Positions 18,619 through 27,379 of a stretch of DNA of 64,000 nucleotides are shown here, in pieces. The stretch is taken from contig NZ_JAAKDW010000012.1 of the NCBI RefSeq assembly GCF_011038845.1, positions 1 through 64,000 of the forward strand, in the 5' to 3' direction. The stretch comes from Enterococcus sp. ZJ1622 (lineage in GTDB: Bacteria; Bacillota; Bacilli; Lactobacillales; Enterococcaceae). The notes below the pieces were generated by a model, which made no database searches, was not told the origin of the DNA, and saw nothing but the letters and a program-made list of their open reading frames with translations. Positions within the stretch are counted from its first letter, which is position 1; the number at the start of each line of letters is the position of its first letter. The translations under genes were made by a program, and so were the position numbers.

Positions 18619-20922
18619 ATGAAAAAAACAGTCAAAACAAAAACATTCATGAAACAACTTTTGACACTGTCAGTCATTGGGGCATCTTTATTCAGTCCTC
18701 AGCTGCTGAATGTCTATGCCAAAGAGCAGAATACGACAGCTTCTGCATTAACGATGGATGATTCGTCAAATGTGATCAACGGCCTGAACGAGACGCATAT
18801 GTGGTCGAACAACGGTGGCGCGAGCTGGACACGTGGAAGAGAAGGGCAAGTATTTAGAGGAACACAAGAAGTCCAAGTCGCTTTATACGACCAGGTCATT
18901 GTAGATAGTGAGGCTTGGCAGTCAAAAAGCTATACTGGCGGAACTTATGTCCTCCATAATGGCAACATATGGCGGAATTCTTATTGGGCTGAGCCTTCGG
19001 ACAAACCGGGAGAAGATGCTGTTTGGCAATTGATCAAACCCTTGCCTGCACCATTGAACACTTTCAGATTCAATCGCTTCACTGGTGCACAAGCAGAGCA
19101 GCTGCAAAAAGAAGAAGCTGACAGAGTGCAAAACCAGACGAAAGTCATCGGCTATTTCGCAAACTGGCATGGATACAAGACAGATTACGAGCCGGAAAAA
19201 CCGGATTATAACTATAGCCAAGGTGTGCTGGATGGAAAAGGATATGATCCTGTTGATGTTCCTTTTGACAAAATTACGCATGTGAATTATGCATTTATGG
19301 TGATTGACGACGAAGGGAATCTGGTTTCAAATGATCCATGGGCTGATTTTGACGAGGGACATGAAGGCGGAGGAAGAAACTATATCAATCAAATCGTCCA
19401 GCTAGCGGAGGAAAATGATGTTGCTTCCATGGTTTCAATCGGTGGATGGACCAATTCAGTGGACGATCGCGGTTTTGACCATGCGACAGCTACGCCGGAG
19501 CGGATGAATCGCTTTACGGATCAATTGGTTGAATTTATGCTGACGTATCAGTTTGATGGTATCGATATTGACTGGGAATACCCTGAAAATGAGGAAGAGA
19601 AAGAAAAATTCGTAGCATTGATCAAGCAATTACGTGAAAAAATGACGAAAGCAGGAAAAGAAAACGACTTTTATTATCAATTGAGTATCGCAGTCACAGC
19701 GAACCATGAAAAAATGGCATTCATCGCACCGGAAATCACCAATGACTATGTAGATAACTTCAATGTGATGACTTATGACTTCAGAGGCGGATTCGATACA
19801 CAGACTGGACATCACTCTCCTTTGTATCCAAAGGCTAGTGATACAGACGAAAAGTTCAATGTCTCAGCAGCCATGAAAGAATACCATGAAGTCTACGGCA
19901 TTCCTAAACAGAAACTGATGGTGGGGATGAGCTACTATTCAAGAGGTTTCGCCAATGTGGAAGAAGCGGGGATCGGTGTAGCAAGTAATGGTCCAGCAAA
20001 TGGCGGAACTTGGGATGATCCGGATGAATTAGCTGGATTGAAGCCTTGGTTCCAACTCAAAGAATTTGAAGCACAGGCAAAAGACGAAACAGTCGAACAC
20101 CTTTCTTATCATTGGGACGACGAAGCACAAGCACCATACATCTATGATTCAAAGAAGAAAGAACTTTACACGTACGATAATATCGAAACGATCACGAAAA
20201 AAGTCAATTATACGATCGACAATGGCTATGGCGGTGCGATCATTTGGGAATTAGCTCATGATACGCCAGATACGGCGGAAATGACGACAATCGTAGCAAA
20301 AGTATTAGAGGAAAGAAAGCCAATCGAAAGAATCCGTATCGAAAAATCAAGTAATGCCAATACGATCTTTTTAGATCTAGAAGAAGAGTTGAGAACGGCT
20401 AACACGAACTATCGAGTAGAGGTTAATGGAGCTTATAGATTTTCGAATGAGAGAGGTATCAATTATTATTCTTACCGCACAGCAAAAGACGGATATACAG
20501 CGATTTATCGCAGTGACATCCCGTTAAAAGAAGGGGACAAGATCACACTCTCTGCTAGAAAACAAGGAGAACGAAACCATACGCTATTGCAAGAGATTAT
20601 TGTAACAAAAGAAATGATTCCGACTATTGATGAACGAAAAGAAGATATTACTGGTTTTGAAGTAGTAGGCAATCGAGTACTGGTGAATATAAAAAAAGAA
20701 GCTCAAGAAGCGAATAATCACTATGTTGTTACTCATAACGGAAACTATATGATGTCAAGTCGTAATCGGATAGTCTACTATTCATGGATCAATCGAAGTT
20801 CTGATATCTATACCTGGACAGGAAATACCACGCGGCCGGTCAAAGCTGGAGATGTTTTTGAAGTGTACCTTGCTGGTGACAATCATCAAAACAATCTTTA
20901 TGATACGATCACTGTGAAATGA
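18619..20922 (+). CDS. Secreted GH18 chitinase (endo-beta-N-acetylglucosaminidase-like)
   Basis: A secreted glycosidase cleaving chitin-type GlcNAc polymers or related glycans. The 767 residues comprise a signal peptide (1-35, cleavage near VYA-KEQ) and a carbohydrate-binding-like segment (~50-130, W-rich with NGNIWRNSYWAEPSDKPG). A GH18 barrel follows (~155-560), with the catalytic DGIDIDWEYP at ~312-321 (Glu319 acid) and SIGGWTN before it. The C-terminus has two related ~95-residue modules (~570-665 and ~675-767), each with NHYxV, NGxY and IxYYS patterns. There is no LPXTG, so it is probably released. The linked Mga-like gene may control it. Confidence 0.92.
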   Translation: MKKTVKTKTFMKQLLTLSVIGASLFSPQLLNVYAKEQNTTASALTMDDSSNVINGLNETHMWSNNGGASWTRGREGQVFRGTQEVQVALYDQVIVDSEAWQSKSYTGGTYVLHNGNIWRNSYWAEPSDKPGEDAVWQLIKPLPAPLNTFRFNRFTGAQAEQLQKEEADRVQNQTKVIGYFANWHGYKTDYEPEKPDYNYSQGVLDGKGYDPVDVPFDKITHVNYAFMVIDDEGNLVSNDPWADFDEGHEGGGRNYINQIVQLAEENDVASMVSIGGWTNSVDDRGFDHATATPERMNRFTDQLVEFMLTYQFDGIDIDWEYPENEEEKEKFVALIKQLREKMTKAGKENDFYYQLSIAVTANHEKMAFIAPEITNDYVDNFNVMTYDFRGGFDTQTGHHSPLYPKASDTDEKFNVSAAMKEYHEVYGIPKQKLMVGMSYYSRGFANVEEAGIGVASNGPANGGTWDDPDELAGLKPWFQLKEFEAQAKDETVEHLSYHWDDEAQAPYIYDSKKKELYTYDNIETITKKVNYTIDNGYGGAIIWELAHDTPDTAEMTTIVAKVLEERKPIERIRIEKSSNANTIFLDLEEELRTANTNYRVEVNGAYRFSNERGINYYSYRTAKDGYTAIYRSDIPLKEGDKITLSARKQGERNHTLLQEIIVTKEMIPTIDERKEDITGFEVVGNRVLVNIKKEAQEANNHYVVTHNGNYMMSSRNRIVYYSWINRSSDIYTWTGNTTRPVKAGDVFEVYLAGDNHQNNLYDTITVK

Positions 20923-21085
20923 TCGAGTCACTCATAGTCGTTGAAATGCGGATCATGACAGAAGAGGTTATGACAACTGCGCTTTGTTTTGAGTAATAAG
21001 ACCAATTGAACAGGGATCAGTTTCTCATATCTTTGTACAAATGTGGCTTAGCACCGAGTAGCAACAGATAGAACGATATGTAAGC

Positions 21086-21130
21086 AAAAAAGAAGGTACG
21101 ACAAGATTTTTGTCATACCTTTCTTTTTTG
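21086..21130. terminator. Bidirectional terminator between the chitinase and panE-like genes
   Basis: AAAAAAGAAGGTACGACA pairs with TGTCATACCTTTCTTTTTT (one bulge), loop AGATTTT. It is flanked by A6 and T6, so it works for both convergent genes. The stretch 20923-21085 shows no gene. Confidence 0.8.
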
Positions 21131-21157
21131 TAACACCCAAAAACAATCGTACGATCC

Positions 21158-22099
21158 TTATTTGGCTCCAAGGATCCCTTCTTTTGCATGGACCAATTGT
21201 GTCAAGAAAGCACAATATGGTGTGCTGATCCCGTACTTTTGACCTTTACGCCAAACGGCTCCATTGATATAGTCGATTTCAGTGATCCGGTGGTTTTTGA
21301 TCAGATCTTGATACATCGAAGGATAGTGTAAGCCGATATTTTCTGGATCGTAAGTCGCACTGATATGTTTGTTGACTTCTGTCTGGTCTAAATGGATGCC
21401 TTCTTTTTCAGCGACTGAGGCAAATTCAGCAACGATCGTCTGGACGATCCCGTCAGCGGCTTCTTGTGCACCGAATTCAGCGATATTGCAGTCTAAAATC
21501 GTGCATAGTCCATTCAAAGTGCCATTCACACAGGCTTTGCGCCAAATCGAATAACGGACATTACTGCTGTAGATCGGATTGAGTTCCGCTTTTTTGAATA
21601 CCTCAACTACTTCGTGTGCGAAAGCTTCACCTTCCGGCTCCAAATTCTCAAGTTCGATTTCGCCATCACCTAATAAGGTTACTTTCCCAGGACCATCTAG
21701 ACCGGCAGTCCACATCGTGATCCCAAATAAAATATTTTTTCTAGGGACATATTTTTCTAGCACATCTTCATGACCTAGTCCATTCAATAAACATAAGACA
21801 TAAGTTTTTTCCGTAATGATCGATTGGATCGCTTGGAACATCCCATCCAGCTGATTCGCTTTTGTCAGCGCAACGATCAGGTCTACTTGTTCTTGACTTT
21901 CGATGATTTCTTCTGGGGAGTAGATCGGAAGCTTCGCCACGACTTCGTTCCCATTGAAATCAGCGATCAATCCGTTTGTACGGATGGCTTCGATATGAGC
22001 AGGCCAGCGATCGATCAGGATCACGTCATTCCCGCTTTGATGTAACATCAGTCCGATTCGGCTACCCATCGCACCGGCACCAGCTATTGCAATTTTCAT
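21158..22099 (-). CDS. panE: 2-dehydropantoate 2-reductase (ketopantoate reductase family)
   Basis: NADPH-dependent reduction of ketopantoate to pantoate in the coenzyme A pathway, or of a related 2-keto acid. The 313 residues begin with the Rossmann motif IAGAGAMGSRIG (residues 4-15). The central ALTKANQLD and CLLNGLGHEDVL fit the ApbA/PanE family, with the catalytic Lys in RKACVNGTLNGL (~residue 187). No other pantothenate genes are adjacent, so it could be a paralogue with another substrate, such as D-hydroxyacid formation. It is monocistronic. Confidence 0.85.
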   Translation of the reverse strand: MKIAIAGAGAMGSRIGLMLHQSGNDVILIDRWPAHIEAIRTNGLIADFNGNEVVAKLPIYSPEEIIESQEQVDLIVALTKANQLDGMFQAIQSIITEKTYVLCLLNGLGHEDVLEKYVPRKNILFGITMWTAGLDGPGKVTLLGDGEIELENLEPEGEAFAHEVVEVFKKAELNPIYSSNVRYSIWRKACVNGTLNGLCTILDCNIAEFGAQEAADGIVQTIVAEFASVAEKEGIHLDQTEVNKHISATYDPENIGLHYPSMYQDLIKNHRITEIDYINGAVWRKGQKYGISTPYCAFLTQLVHAKEGILGAK

Positions 22100-22234
22100 T
22101 TGTGTTCTCTCCTTTATTAAATGACTTCTTTATCAGTATATAGAAAAACACCAAAAAAAAGCACGATTTTGTTTGAAAAAAATAAAAAAAAGTGTCTTAC
22201 TTAAGAAGAAAACATCAGAAAGCAGGTGAGAAAA

Positions 22235-23404
22235 ATGGATATATTAGCAGCTATCGACTCCTTTAAAGGAAGTGCGTCTTCGTTTGAATTGAATCAGGCA
22301 TTTTTAGATGGGTGGCTGACAGACGGGAAAAAAACGAATGTTCCAATCGCTGATGGCGGAGAAGGCACAGCTGAGGCGTTGTATCATTCGCTCGGAGGTG
22401 TGTGGAAAAAGAACGAAGGGATCGATCTGCTTTTCCGAAAGCATGAAAGTCGTTATTTATTGACGGATTGGCGGGAAAAAAAGATCGCAGTGATTGAGTC
22501 TGCAGAAGTGATTGGGATCGATTTGCTCGATAAGCCGACTAATCAGACGATTCGTTTGGCTTCAAGCTATGCTTTGGGTGAACTGATCAAAGCAGTACTG
22601 GCTGAAAAACCGGAACAAATCATCATCACTCTTGGCGGAAGTGGCTGTTCAGATGGCGGACTAGGATTACTCCAGTCTTTAGGAGCATCATTAGAAGGTG
22701 TCACAGAAGGAAATCCGCTCTTGTCTGTAGAGGAAGTCCATTTGAACAACTGTCAGGAAATATTCGCAGGAATCGAAGTGATCATTGCAGCTGATGTCAC
22801 CAGCCCTTACTCTGGAAAGAAGGGAGCTGCCCGACAGTTTGGCAGACAAAAAGGCGGTACGGAAGAAACACTTGGATTTTTAGATCAGCAGGCAAAAAAG
22901 ATCGCGGATCAAATCAAAAGAGAAACAACTATCGATTTGGACGAAATCCCGGGAAGCGGCGCAGCAGGTGGGATCGGCGGTGCACTTTTTCTGCTTGGCG
23001 CGCAGATGCGTTCCGGGTTCGAGTTAGTCAGCCAAATGATCGGGCTAGAAGAACAAGTGAAGCAAGCAGACATAGTCGTGACTGGGGAAGGACGGATCGA
23101 CGAACAGACGATCCATGGAAAAGTACCTTATGGCATAGCTGTCCTTGCTAAAAAATATCAGAAACCGATCATCGCTATATGCGGAAGCCGTGAAAAAGAA
23201 CTGGGGGAACTGACATGTTTTTTACCCGTCGTCTTCAGTATCCAGCTTCGCCCAGCGAATTTGGAAGAAGCAATGGATCATCAAAGGACGCTGGAAAATA
23301 CCAAAGTGCTAGCACAAACACTCAGTCAGCTTCTCTCAAATGATTGTAAGTGTCTAGTTTTTACCCGAATGTCAATTAATAAATTAGAAAATTTTAATGA
23401 TTGA
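22235..23404 (+). CDS. Glycerate kinase (GarK/GlxK family), C-terminus altered
   Basis: Phosphorylates D-glycerate with ATP. The 389-residue protein has DSFKGSASS (~6-14), VPIADGGEGTAEAL (~38-51), the Gly-rich TLGGSGCSDGGLGLL (~130-144) and VTGEGRIDEQTIHGK (~287-301). Family members usually end shortly after the QLLS helix. Here 21 residues (NDCKCLVFTR...) follow that are low-complexity and AT-rich, as if the original 3' end had been replaced by the mobile element starting here. The start is ATG 22235 behind AGGTGAG; GTG 22226 is a weaker alternative. Confidence 0.9.
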   Translation: MDILAAIDSFKGSASSFELNQAFLDGWLTDGKKTNVPIADGGEGTAEALYHSLGGVWKKNEGIDLLFRKHESRYLLTDWREKKIAVIESAEVIGIDLLDKPTNQTIRLASSYALGELIKAVLAEKPEQIIITLGGSGCSDGGLGLLQSLGASLEGVTEGNPLLSVEEVHLNNCQEIFAGIEVIIAADVTSPYSGKKGAARQFGRQKGGTEETLGFLDQQAKKIADQIKRETTIDLDEIPGSGAAGGIGGALFLLGAQMRSGFELVSQMIGLEEQVKQADIVVTGEGRIDEQTIHGKVPYGIAVLAKKYQKPIIAICGSREKELGELTCFLPVVFSIQLRPANLEEAMDHQRTLENTKVLAQTLSQLLSNDCKCLVFTRMSINKLENFND

Positions 23405-23433
23405 AATTCTCTCGGAAAATTAAATAACAATGA

Positions 23434-23474
23434 TTAAAAACTCTGTGTAAGCGACCTTATTCAGAGTTTTTTTG
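23434..23474 (+). terminator. Intrinsic terminator past the glycerate kinase gene
   Basis: AAAACTCTG pairs with CAGAGTTTTT, followed by T7. It lies 30-70 nt after the stop, at the left edge of the element, and insulates the host gene from element genes. Confidence 0.78.
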
Positions 23475-23511
23475 ATTGCTAATTTTTCAAAATAGAAAGG
23501 TGGGGAAAATA

Positions 23512-24987
23512 ATGCTTCAGATTTTTTTGAAAAATGGATTACGTTCTTACAAGTTTAAAAATAGTCAGCTGAAGCCGTTAAGCTTTGTTGAAGAAGAAAA
23601 GAAAGGTTCAATCTTTATTTACTATTCTAAAGAAGCCTTAGCTGTTTCAAGAGGAGTTGTGATTACTTCTATAGAAGCCATTGAGGAACAAGCGGATGTG
23701 ATCACGCATTGGACGCCAAATGTTTATCGATATGGAGAATATACTGATGAGAAACGTCTAGTTGTTAAAGGCCATTTCGAGAAGAACTTACGTCAAATCA
23801 ATACCTTTGTCGTTGATATCGATTCTAAAGAAAACCACCAAGGAGAGATCATTCTAGCATGTATCGACCAACTAGGTTTTATGCCGACATTGATTTTAGA
23901 ATCTGATTTTGGCTATCAAGTCTATTTTGTATTAAGTACACCAGCTTATGTGACGAACAAAAGCAATTTCAAAGTAATCGACGTGGCGAAACGGATTTCT
24001 ATGGCTATTCGATCGCAGCTAGCGAAACAGTTAGTAGGTGTAGATATTGGCTGTAACCATTTTGGTATTGCTCGATTTCCAAATAAAAGAAACATTGTGT
24101 TTTACGAATCAGAGAATCGGTATTCATTTTCAGAGTGGATTAATTGGTCGATGAAACAAGCGGTGGATCAAAAGATAGAGGCAAAAGCGAAGTTGGTTGT
24201 TTTTCCAGAGAAAAAAGAGTATCGACAAGTCGATGAACCTTGGTTTTACCTCTTGTTAAGAAAAGCCGATATTATCGGCGGAGAGGGACGATTGGGGCGG
24301 AACAACGTAATCTTTACGCTTTCACTTGCCTATTTTTCTTCGGGGTATAGCCAAGAAACCTGCGCATATAACATGTTTGAATTCAATGAACGTCTAAAAG
24401 AGCCTTTATCTGAAAAAGAAGTTGAAACGATCGTAAAGAGTGCGTATTCCAGCAATTATCAAGCGGCCCGACGAGATTTTATCTTGGAATTGTGCCAGGA
24501 ATGGATTGCTTCAGATATCCAAGAAAAAGAGCTGTTTATCCAACGTCGGGGATGGTGGAAGTTCAAAAAGCCAAGAAACCAGCGGAAATATAATCACCAA
24601 CAAGAATGGAAAACGGATCTTATGAGCTACTTAAATCAAGTAGAAGCTCAGGGACAAGGATACATAGAGAGTACAAGAAAAGAGTTACAGGAGAAAATTG
24701 GTATTCCTACACGTAGCCTTGACCGACTTTTAAAAGACTTAAAAAAAGAAAATAAGGTGTTTTACCGAAGTAAGCGTGGTAAAGGAGGAGGAATTCTGTT
24801 GATGTCAGTACGAACATTCTTAAAGCAGTGTTTACGGCGTACACGTGAGAAGCAACAAGCCTATCTTTCTCATTTGAAGGACTTGTTTTCGCTAACGAAA
24901 AAAGAGCTAGGAATGATTGTAGCGCTTTTTTTAGAAGAGCATTGTAGAAGCGAACAACTGAATTTATTTGAAGCCGATATTGGCTAA
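23512..24987 (+). CDS. Replication-initiation/primase-like protein with PriCT domain
   Basis: A 491-residue protein likely to prime or initiate element replication. The N-terminal half has archaeo-eukaryotic primase-like features: FVVDIDSKEN (~92-101, metal-binding DxD), PTLILESDFGYQVYF and NHFGIARFPN (~180-189). A PriCT_1-like helical domain (~255-320, GEGRLGRNNVIFTLSLAYFS and LSEKEVETIVKSAY) follows, then a winged-helix-like region (STRKELQEKIGIPTRSLDRLL, ~385-405). ATG 23512 follows GAAAGGTGGGG. It is the first gene of the element, as in theta-type plasmid replication modules. The domain call is by motif reading. Confidence 0.75.
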   Translation: MLQIFLKNGLRSYKFKNSQLKPLSFVEEEKKGSIFIYYSKEALAVSRGVVITSIEAIEEQADVITHWTPNVYRYGEYTDEKRLVVKGHFEKNLRQINTFVVDIDSKENHQGEIILACIDQLGFMPTLILESDFGYQVYFVLSTPAYVTNKSNFKVIDVAKRISMAIRSQLAKQLVGVDIGCNHFGIARFPNKRNIVFYESENRYSFSEWINWSMKQAVDQKIEAKAKLVVFPEKKEYRQVDEPWFYLLLRKADIIGGEGRLGRNNVIFTLSLAYFSSGYSQETCAYNMFEFNERLKEPLSEKEVETIVKSAYSSNYQAARRDFILELCQEWIASDIQEKELFIQRRGWWKFKKPRNQRKYNHQQEWKTDLMSYLNQVEAQGQGYIESTRKELQEKIGIPTRSLDRLLKDLKKENKVFYRSKRGKGGGILLMSVRTFLKQCLRRTREKQQAYLSHLKDLFSLTKKELGMIVALFLEEHCRSEQLNLFEADIG

Positions 24988-25046
24988 AAGTAAAATGCGC
25001 CAATTGCCTTTTACAATATATCTATGATAAGGAAGGGAGTCATTCA

Positions 25047-25343
25047 ATGGAATTAACGCATTTACATTTAGAAAGAATCTGTTGTGAGGTGACTTTATTT
25101 AGTCGCCAACGATGGAGGATTTCTCAACAAAAGATCCAACGAATTATTGTGGATGATTCAGGAAAGCAGCAAGAAATCGTCACAAGAGAGCTAGGGGTCG
25201 ATGAAGATGCGGAATTGTTTTTTACACAGATCAAATCTATTTTTAGAGATGGAAAGATTGTGGCTTGTCGTGGCTGTCCACAACACCCCTTAAAAATTTT
25301 ACGCGAAAACTATGCAAAAATTAAAGCAGGAACTAAAGAATAA
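25047..25343 (+). CDS. Small hypothetical protein
   Basis: A 98-residue soluble protein, not recognised. It has Cys residues at CRGCPQHP near residue 75, which could be a metal or redox site, and a mixed alpha/beta pattern. The start follows GGAAGGGAG with good spacing. It sits between the replication protein and the large non-coding repeat-bounded region, so a role in replication or copy control is possible but unsupported. Confidence 0.6.
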   Translation: MELTHLHLERICCEVTLFSRQRWRISQQKIQRIIVDDSGKQQEIVTRELGVDEDAELFFTQIKSIFRDGKIVACRGCPQHPLKILRENYAKIKAGTKE

Positions 25344-25358
25344 TCATTGAACCAACAA

Positions 25359-25850
25359 ACTAGCCTTTTTTCGTTTGTTAGTTTCTTCAAACTAGCAAAG
25401 GAAAAGCCATTGAGAGCAGCACACGGACACGAAGCAGATAGGAATTATTTGTGGGTGGAAGGAATCTCTTGAACTAGAGTTGAACCGAAGCGACACACGT
25501 AAACTGATTTTTGATGTGTTTTTTTCAGATCATTGACAACTGAATATCAACAGAACTTTCTAAGTTGATCAGCGTGCCTATTCGGGGCTTAGGAAGGATA
25601 AAACGCCTAAAATAGTACGGCTAGAAAAAGCGGTGCGTTTGGATGGGTGAGGCACATACTAGGAAGGAGAGTTGCGAAGACTCAGCTAGCACGAAAACAA
25701 AAGATGACGAGAAATCGTCCGCTCGTTTTCAAGGGAGCGATTCTTTCTTTCTACGAGTTTGAGGTTGCGAATGCTAGAAACCTTGCGAAGTCAGACATTT
25801 TTTCTGTAAAACAGGTAAAAGGAAAAACTAGCAAACGAAAAAAGGCTAGT
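25359..25850 (+). ncRNA. Candidate large structured non-coding RNA (~490 nt) closed by long terminal pairing
   Basis: A 548-nt gene-free interval. Its ends are complementary: 25359-25384 (begins ACTAGCCTTTTTTCG) pairs with 25825-25850 (ends AAAGGCTAGT) over 26 nt with a single G-T wobble. Inside are several compact hairpins: AACTT-TCT-AAGTT at 25554-25566, GACGA-GAAA-TCGTC at 25706-25719 with a GNRA tetraloop, and directly after it CGCTC/GAGCG at 25720-25739. The GC content is locally higher and no open frame has a ribosome binding site. This architecture resembles ornate large RNAs such as ROOL or GOLLD of mobile elements; class membership is untested. The strand is inferred. Confidence 0.6.
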
Positions 25851-25891
25851 GTAATAAAGTAAAATGACTAAAAATTGAAAGGAAAGAAACT

Positions 25892-26185
25892 ATGTCAAAT
25901 AAAAATACAACGCTCAGGAATCAATGTCCCAAAATGAAAAGCAAAAGCCCAATGAACACTAAAACGGATGAGCGAAGACTTCAGCGAACTCCGTCAGGGC
26001 TAAACTTTTTCTTAAATAAAAAAGTAATTGTTGTGACTACGGACAGCAAACGGATAGAAGGAATTTTAACTTTTATTTCAACGTATGATATTTTGATTGA
26101 GTTATTAGACAAACAACGAACAAGGACATACATGACACTTTTTAAACACGCATTGAAATATGTGCGCTGTGATGAGCCGAACTGA
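25892..26185 (+). CDS. Hfq/Sm-like RNA-binding protein candidate
   Basis: A 97-residue protein. Residues 1-35 are basic and polar. Residues ~38-95 show the Sm-fold pattern of Hfq: FLNKKVIVVTTD (first strands), RIEGILTFISTYDILIELL matching the Hfq LxGxIxxFDxFxILL signature, and FKHALKYV matching the Hfq Sm2 motif YKHAISTV, including the uridine-contacting Lys-His. The start follows GAAAGGAAAG. It lies 42 nt after the structured RNA candidate. Enterococci are known to lack canonical hfq, so an element-borne version would be notable. The assignment is by eye. Confidence 0.6.
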   Translation: MSNKNTTLRNQCPKMKSKSPMNTKTDERRLQRTPSGLNFFLNKKVIVVTTDSKRIEGILTFISTYDILIELLDKQRTRTYMTLFKHALKYVRCDEPN

Positions 26186-26203
26186 TTGTAGGGGGAGAAA
26201 TCG

Positions 26204-26476
26204 ATGCAAAAAAGTCTATATAATCCATTAATAGAGAGAGCCAGCCAGACAATAGATTTAAAAAAAGTAAATCAACTAACTGAATATTACGAATCAGATA
26301 TTTTATATAAAATTTCACAAAGTCAAAATAAAAAACTGTCAATCAAGCAATATACTACTGGATTTTCTTTAAAAGAAAAACGTTGTTTTTTGGGTTTATT
26401 GAAACATTTCAAGCGAGTGAAGATTACTTATTGTTTGGAAGCTGGAGTATTATGTCAATATTTGATTATGGCATAG
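26204..26476 (+). CDS. Small hypothetical protein
   Basis: A 90-residue protein, not recognised. It is basic, predicted mainly helical (LIERASQTIDLKKVNQLTEYYE), with GFSLKEKRCFLGLLKHFKRVK in the second half. The start has a strong GGGGGAG site and lies 18 nt after the Hfq-like gene, so the two are probably co-transcribed. YCLEAGVLCQYL near its end resembles YYCLEAGII in the TIR-domain protein encoded downstream, but this is too short to interpret. Confidence 0.55.
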   Translation: MQKSLYNPLIERASQTIDLKKVNQLTEYYESDILYKISQSQNKKLSIKQYTTGFSLKEKRCFLGLLKHFKRVKITYCLEAGVLCQYLIMA

Positions 26477-26534
26477 AAGAAATAGATGAAGTCTGATGGT
26501 GGATACACAGATTTTGATGAAAGGAAAAAGTGAA

Positions 26535-27224
26535 ATGGTGAATGAGAAACGATGTTTTTTCTGCGTGCTTTTTTTGCTAGGAATGAGTCTGCTAGTCCTT
26601 ATAGGTGGGGAATTTGGTTTGAAGGTAGAACAAAAACATAAAGCAGAAGTATTCAAACAAAACCTTAAAATGGCAAAAAAAGTATCTATTCATAAAAATG
26701 TAAAAAACTATGGAGATCAGGCACAAGGAGTAACGAATGATTTAGCTCTGTCAGATATGATCTCTATTCAAGAACATGCAATAAAAAAAGGAATCACAAA
26801 ACAAGTAACTGGACATATTCAAATACCTAGTATCCACTGTGATTTACCGATCTATTGTGGGGCGAATTCCGATACATTAAGTTTGGGGGCTGCCACTTAT
26901 TTTTATGACGATGCGGAAATGGGCAAAGGAAATTATGTTCTTGCTGGACATAACATGGAAGAACCAGGTGTTCTTTTTTCAGATTTGTTAGATGTACAAA
27001 AAGGGGACATGATGGAGTTAACAGGAATTGATCATGTTTATCAGTATCGGGTGACCAACCAATTTGTTGTACCAGAATATTATACATTAGAAGATGGGTT
27101 TCCAGTAGCAGGATCTTTTTTAGCTTTGCCAGAATCAGGTGAGAAACCCAAATTAACGCTGTTTACGTGTATCTATACGGCGCAAGGGAAAGAACGATAT
27201 GTTGTTCAAGGAGAATTAATCTAA
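26535..27224 (+). CDS. Class A-like sortase
   Basis: A membrane-anchored transpeptidase that joins LPXTG-type proteins to the cell wall. It has ~229 residues with an N-terminal transmembrane helix (CFFCVLFLLGMSLLVLIGG). The catalytic set is visible: His in VLAGHNME, Cys in LTLFTCIYT, Arg in KERYVVQGE. There is no C-terminal membrane segment, unlike pilus class C enzymes. ATG 26535 is preferred (AAAGG upstream); an in-frame ATG at 26496 adds 13 residues. It is probably the housekeeping-type anchor enzyme for the pilus and adhesin genes downstream. Confidence 0.85.
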   Translation: MVNEKRCFFCVLFLLGMSLLVLIGGEFGLKVEQKHKAEVFKQNLKMAKKVSIHKNVKNYGDQAQGVTNDLALSDMISIQEHAIKKGITKQVTGHIQIPSIHCDLPIYCGANSDTLSLGAATYFYDDAEMGKGNYVLAGHNMEEPGVLFSDLLDVQKGDMMELTGIDHVYQYRVTNQFVVPEYYTLEDGFPVAGSFLALPESGEKPKLTLFTCIYTAQGKERYVVQGELI

Positions 27225-27379
27225 TATTAACAAGGAAGAGAAAGTCTATGAAATAAGGAATCAATAAAGGCTGTTTATCCAAGTGGTCTTTTTTTTGATA
27301 AATATCTAAGAGAAGAGGGAGTTTATGGATGGAATATGTTTGATTGTATGATAATACGAGAATCAATTGATTGTCATGA

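Noticed and set aside
25359-25409. The 5' inverted repeat arm as a simple terminator of the 98-aa gene
   Set aside because: A local hairpin is possible, but the better and longer pairing is with 25825-25850; kept as an alternative state.
25647-25862. 71-aa basic open frame inside the non-coding interval
   Set aside because: No ribosome binding site, odd composition, and the stretch is better explained by RNA secondary structure and the terminal inverted repeat.
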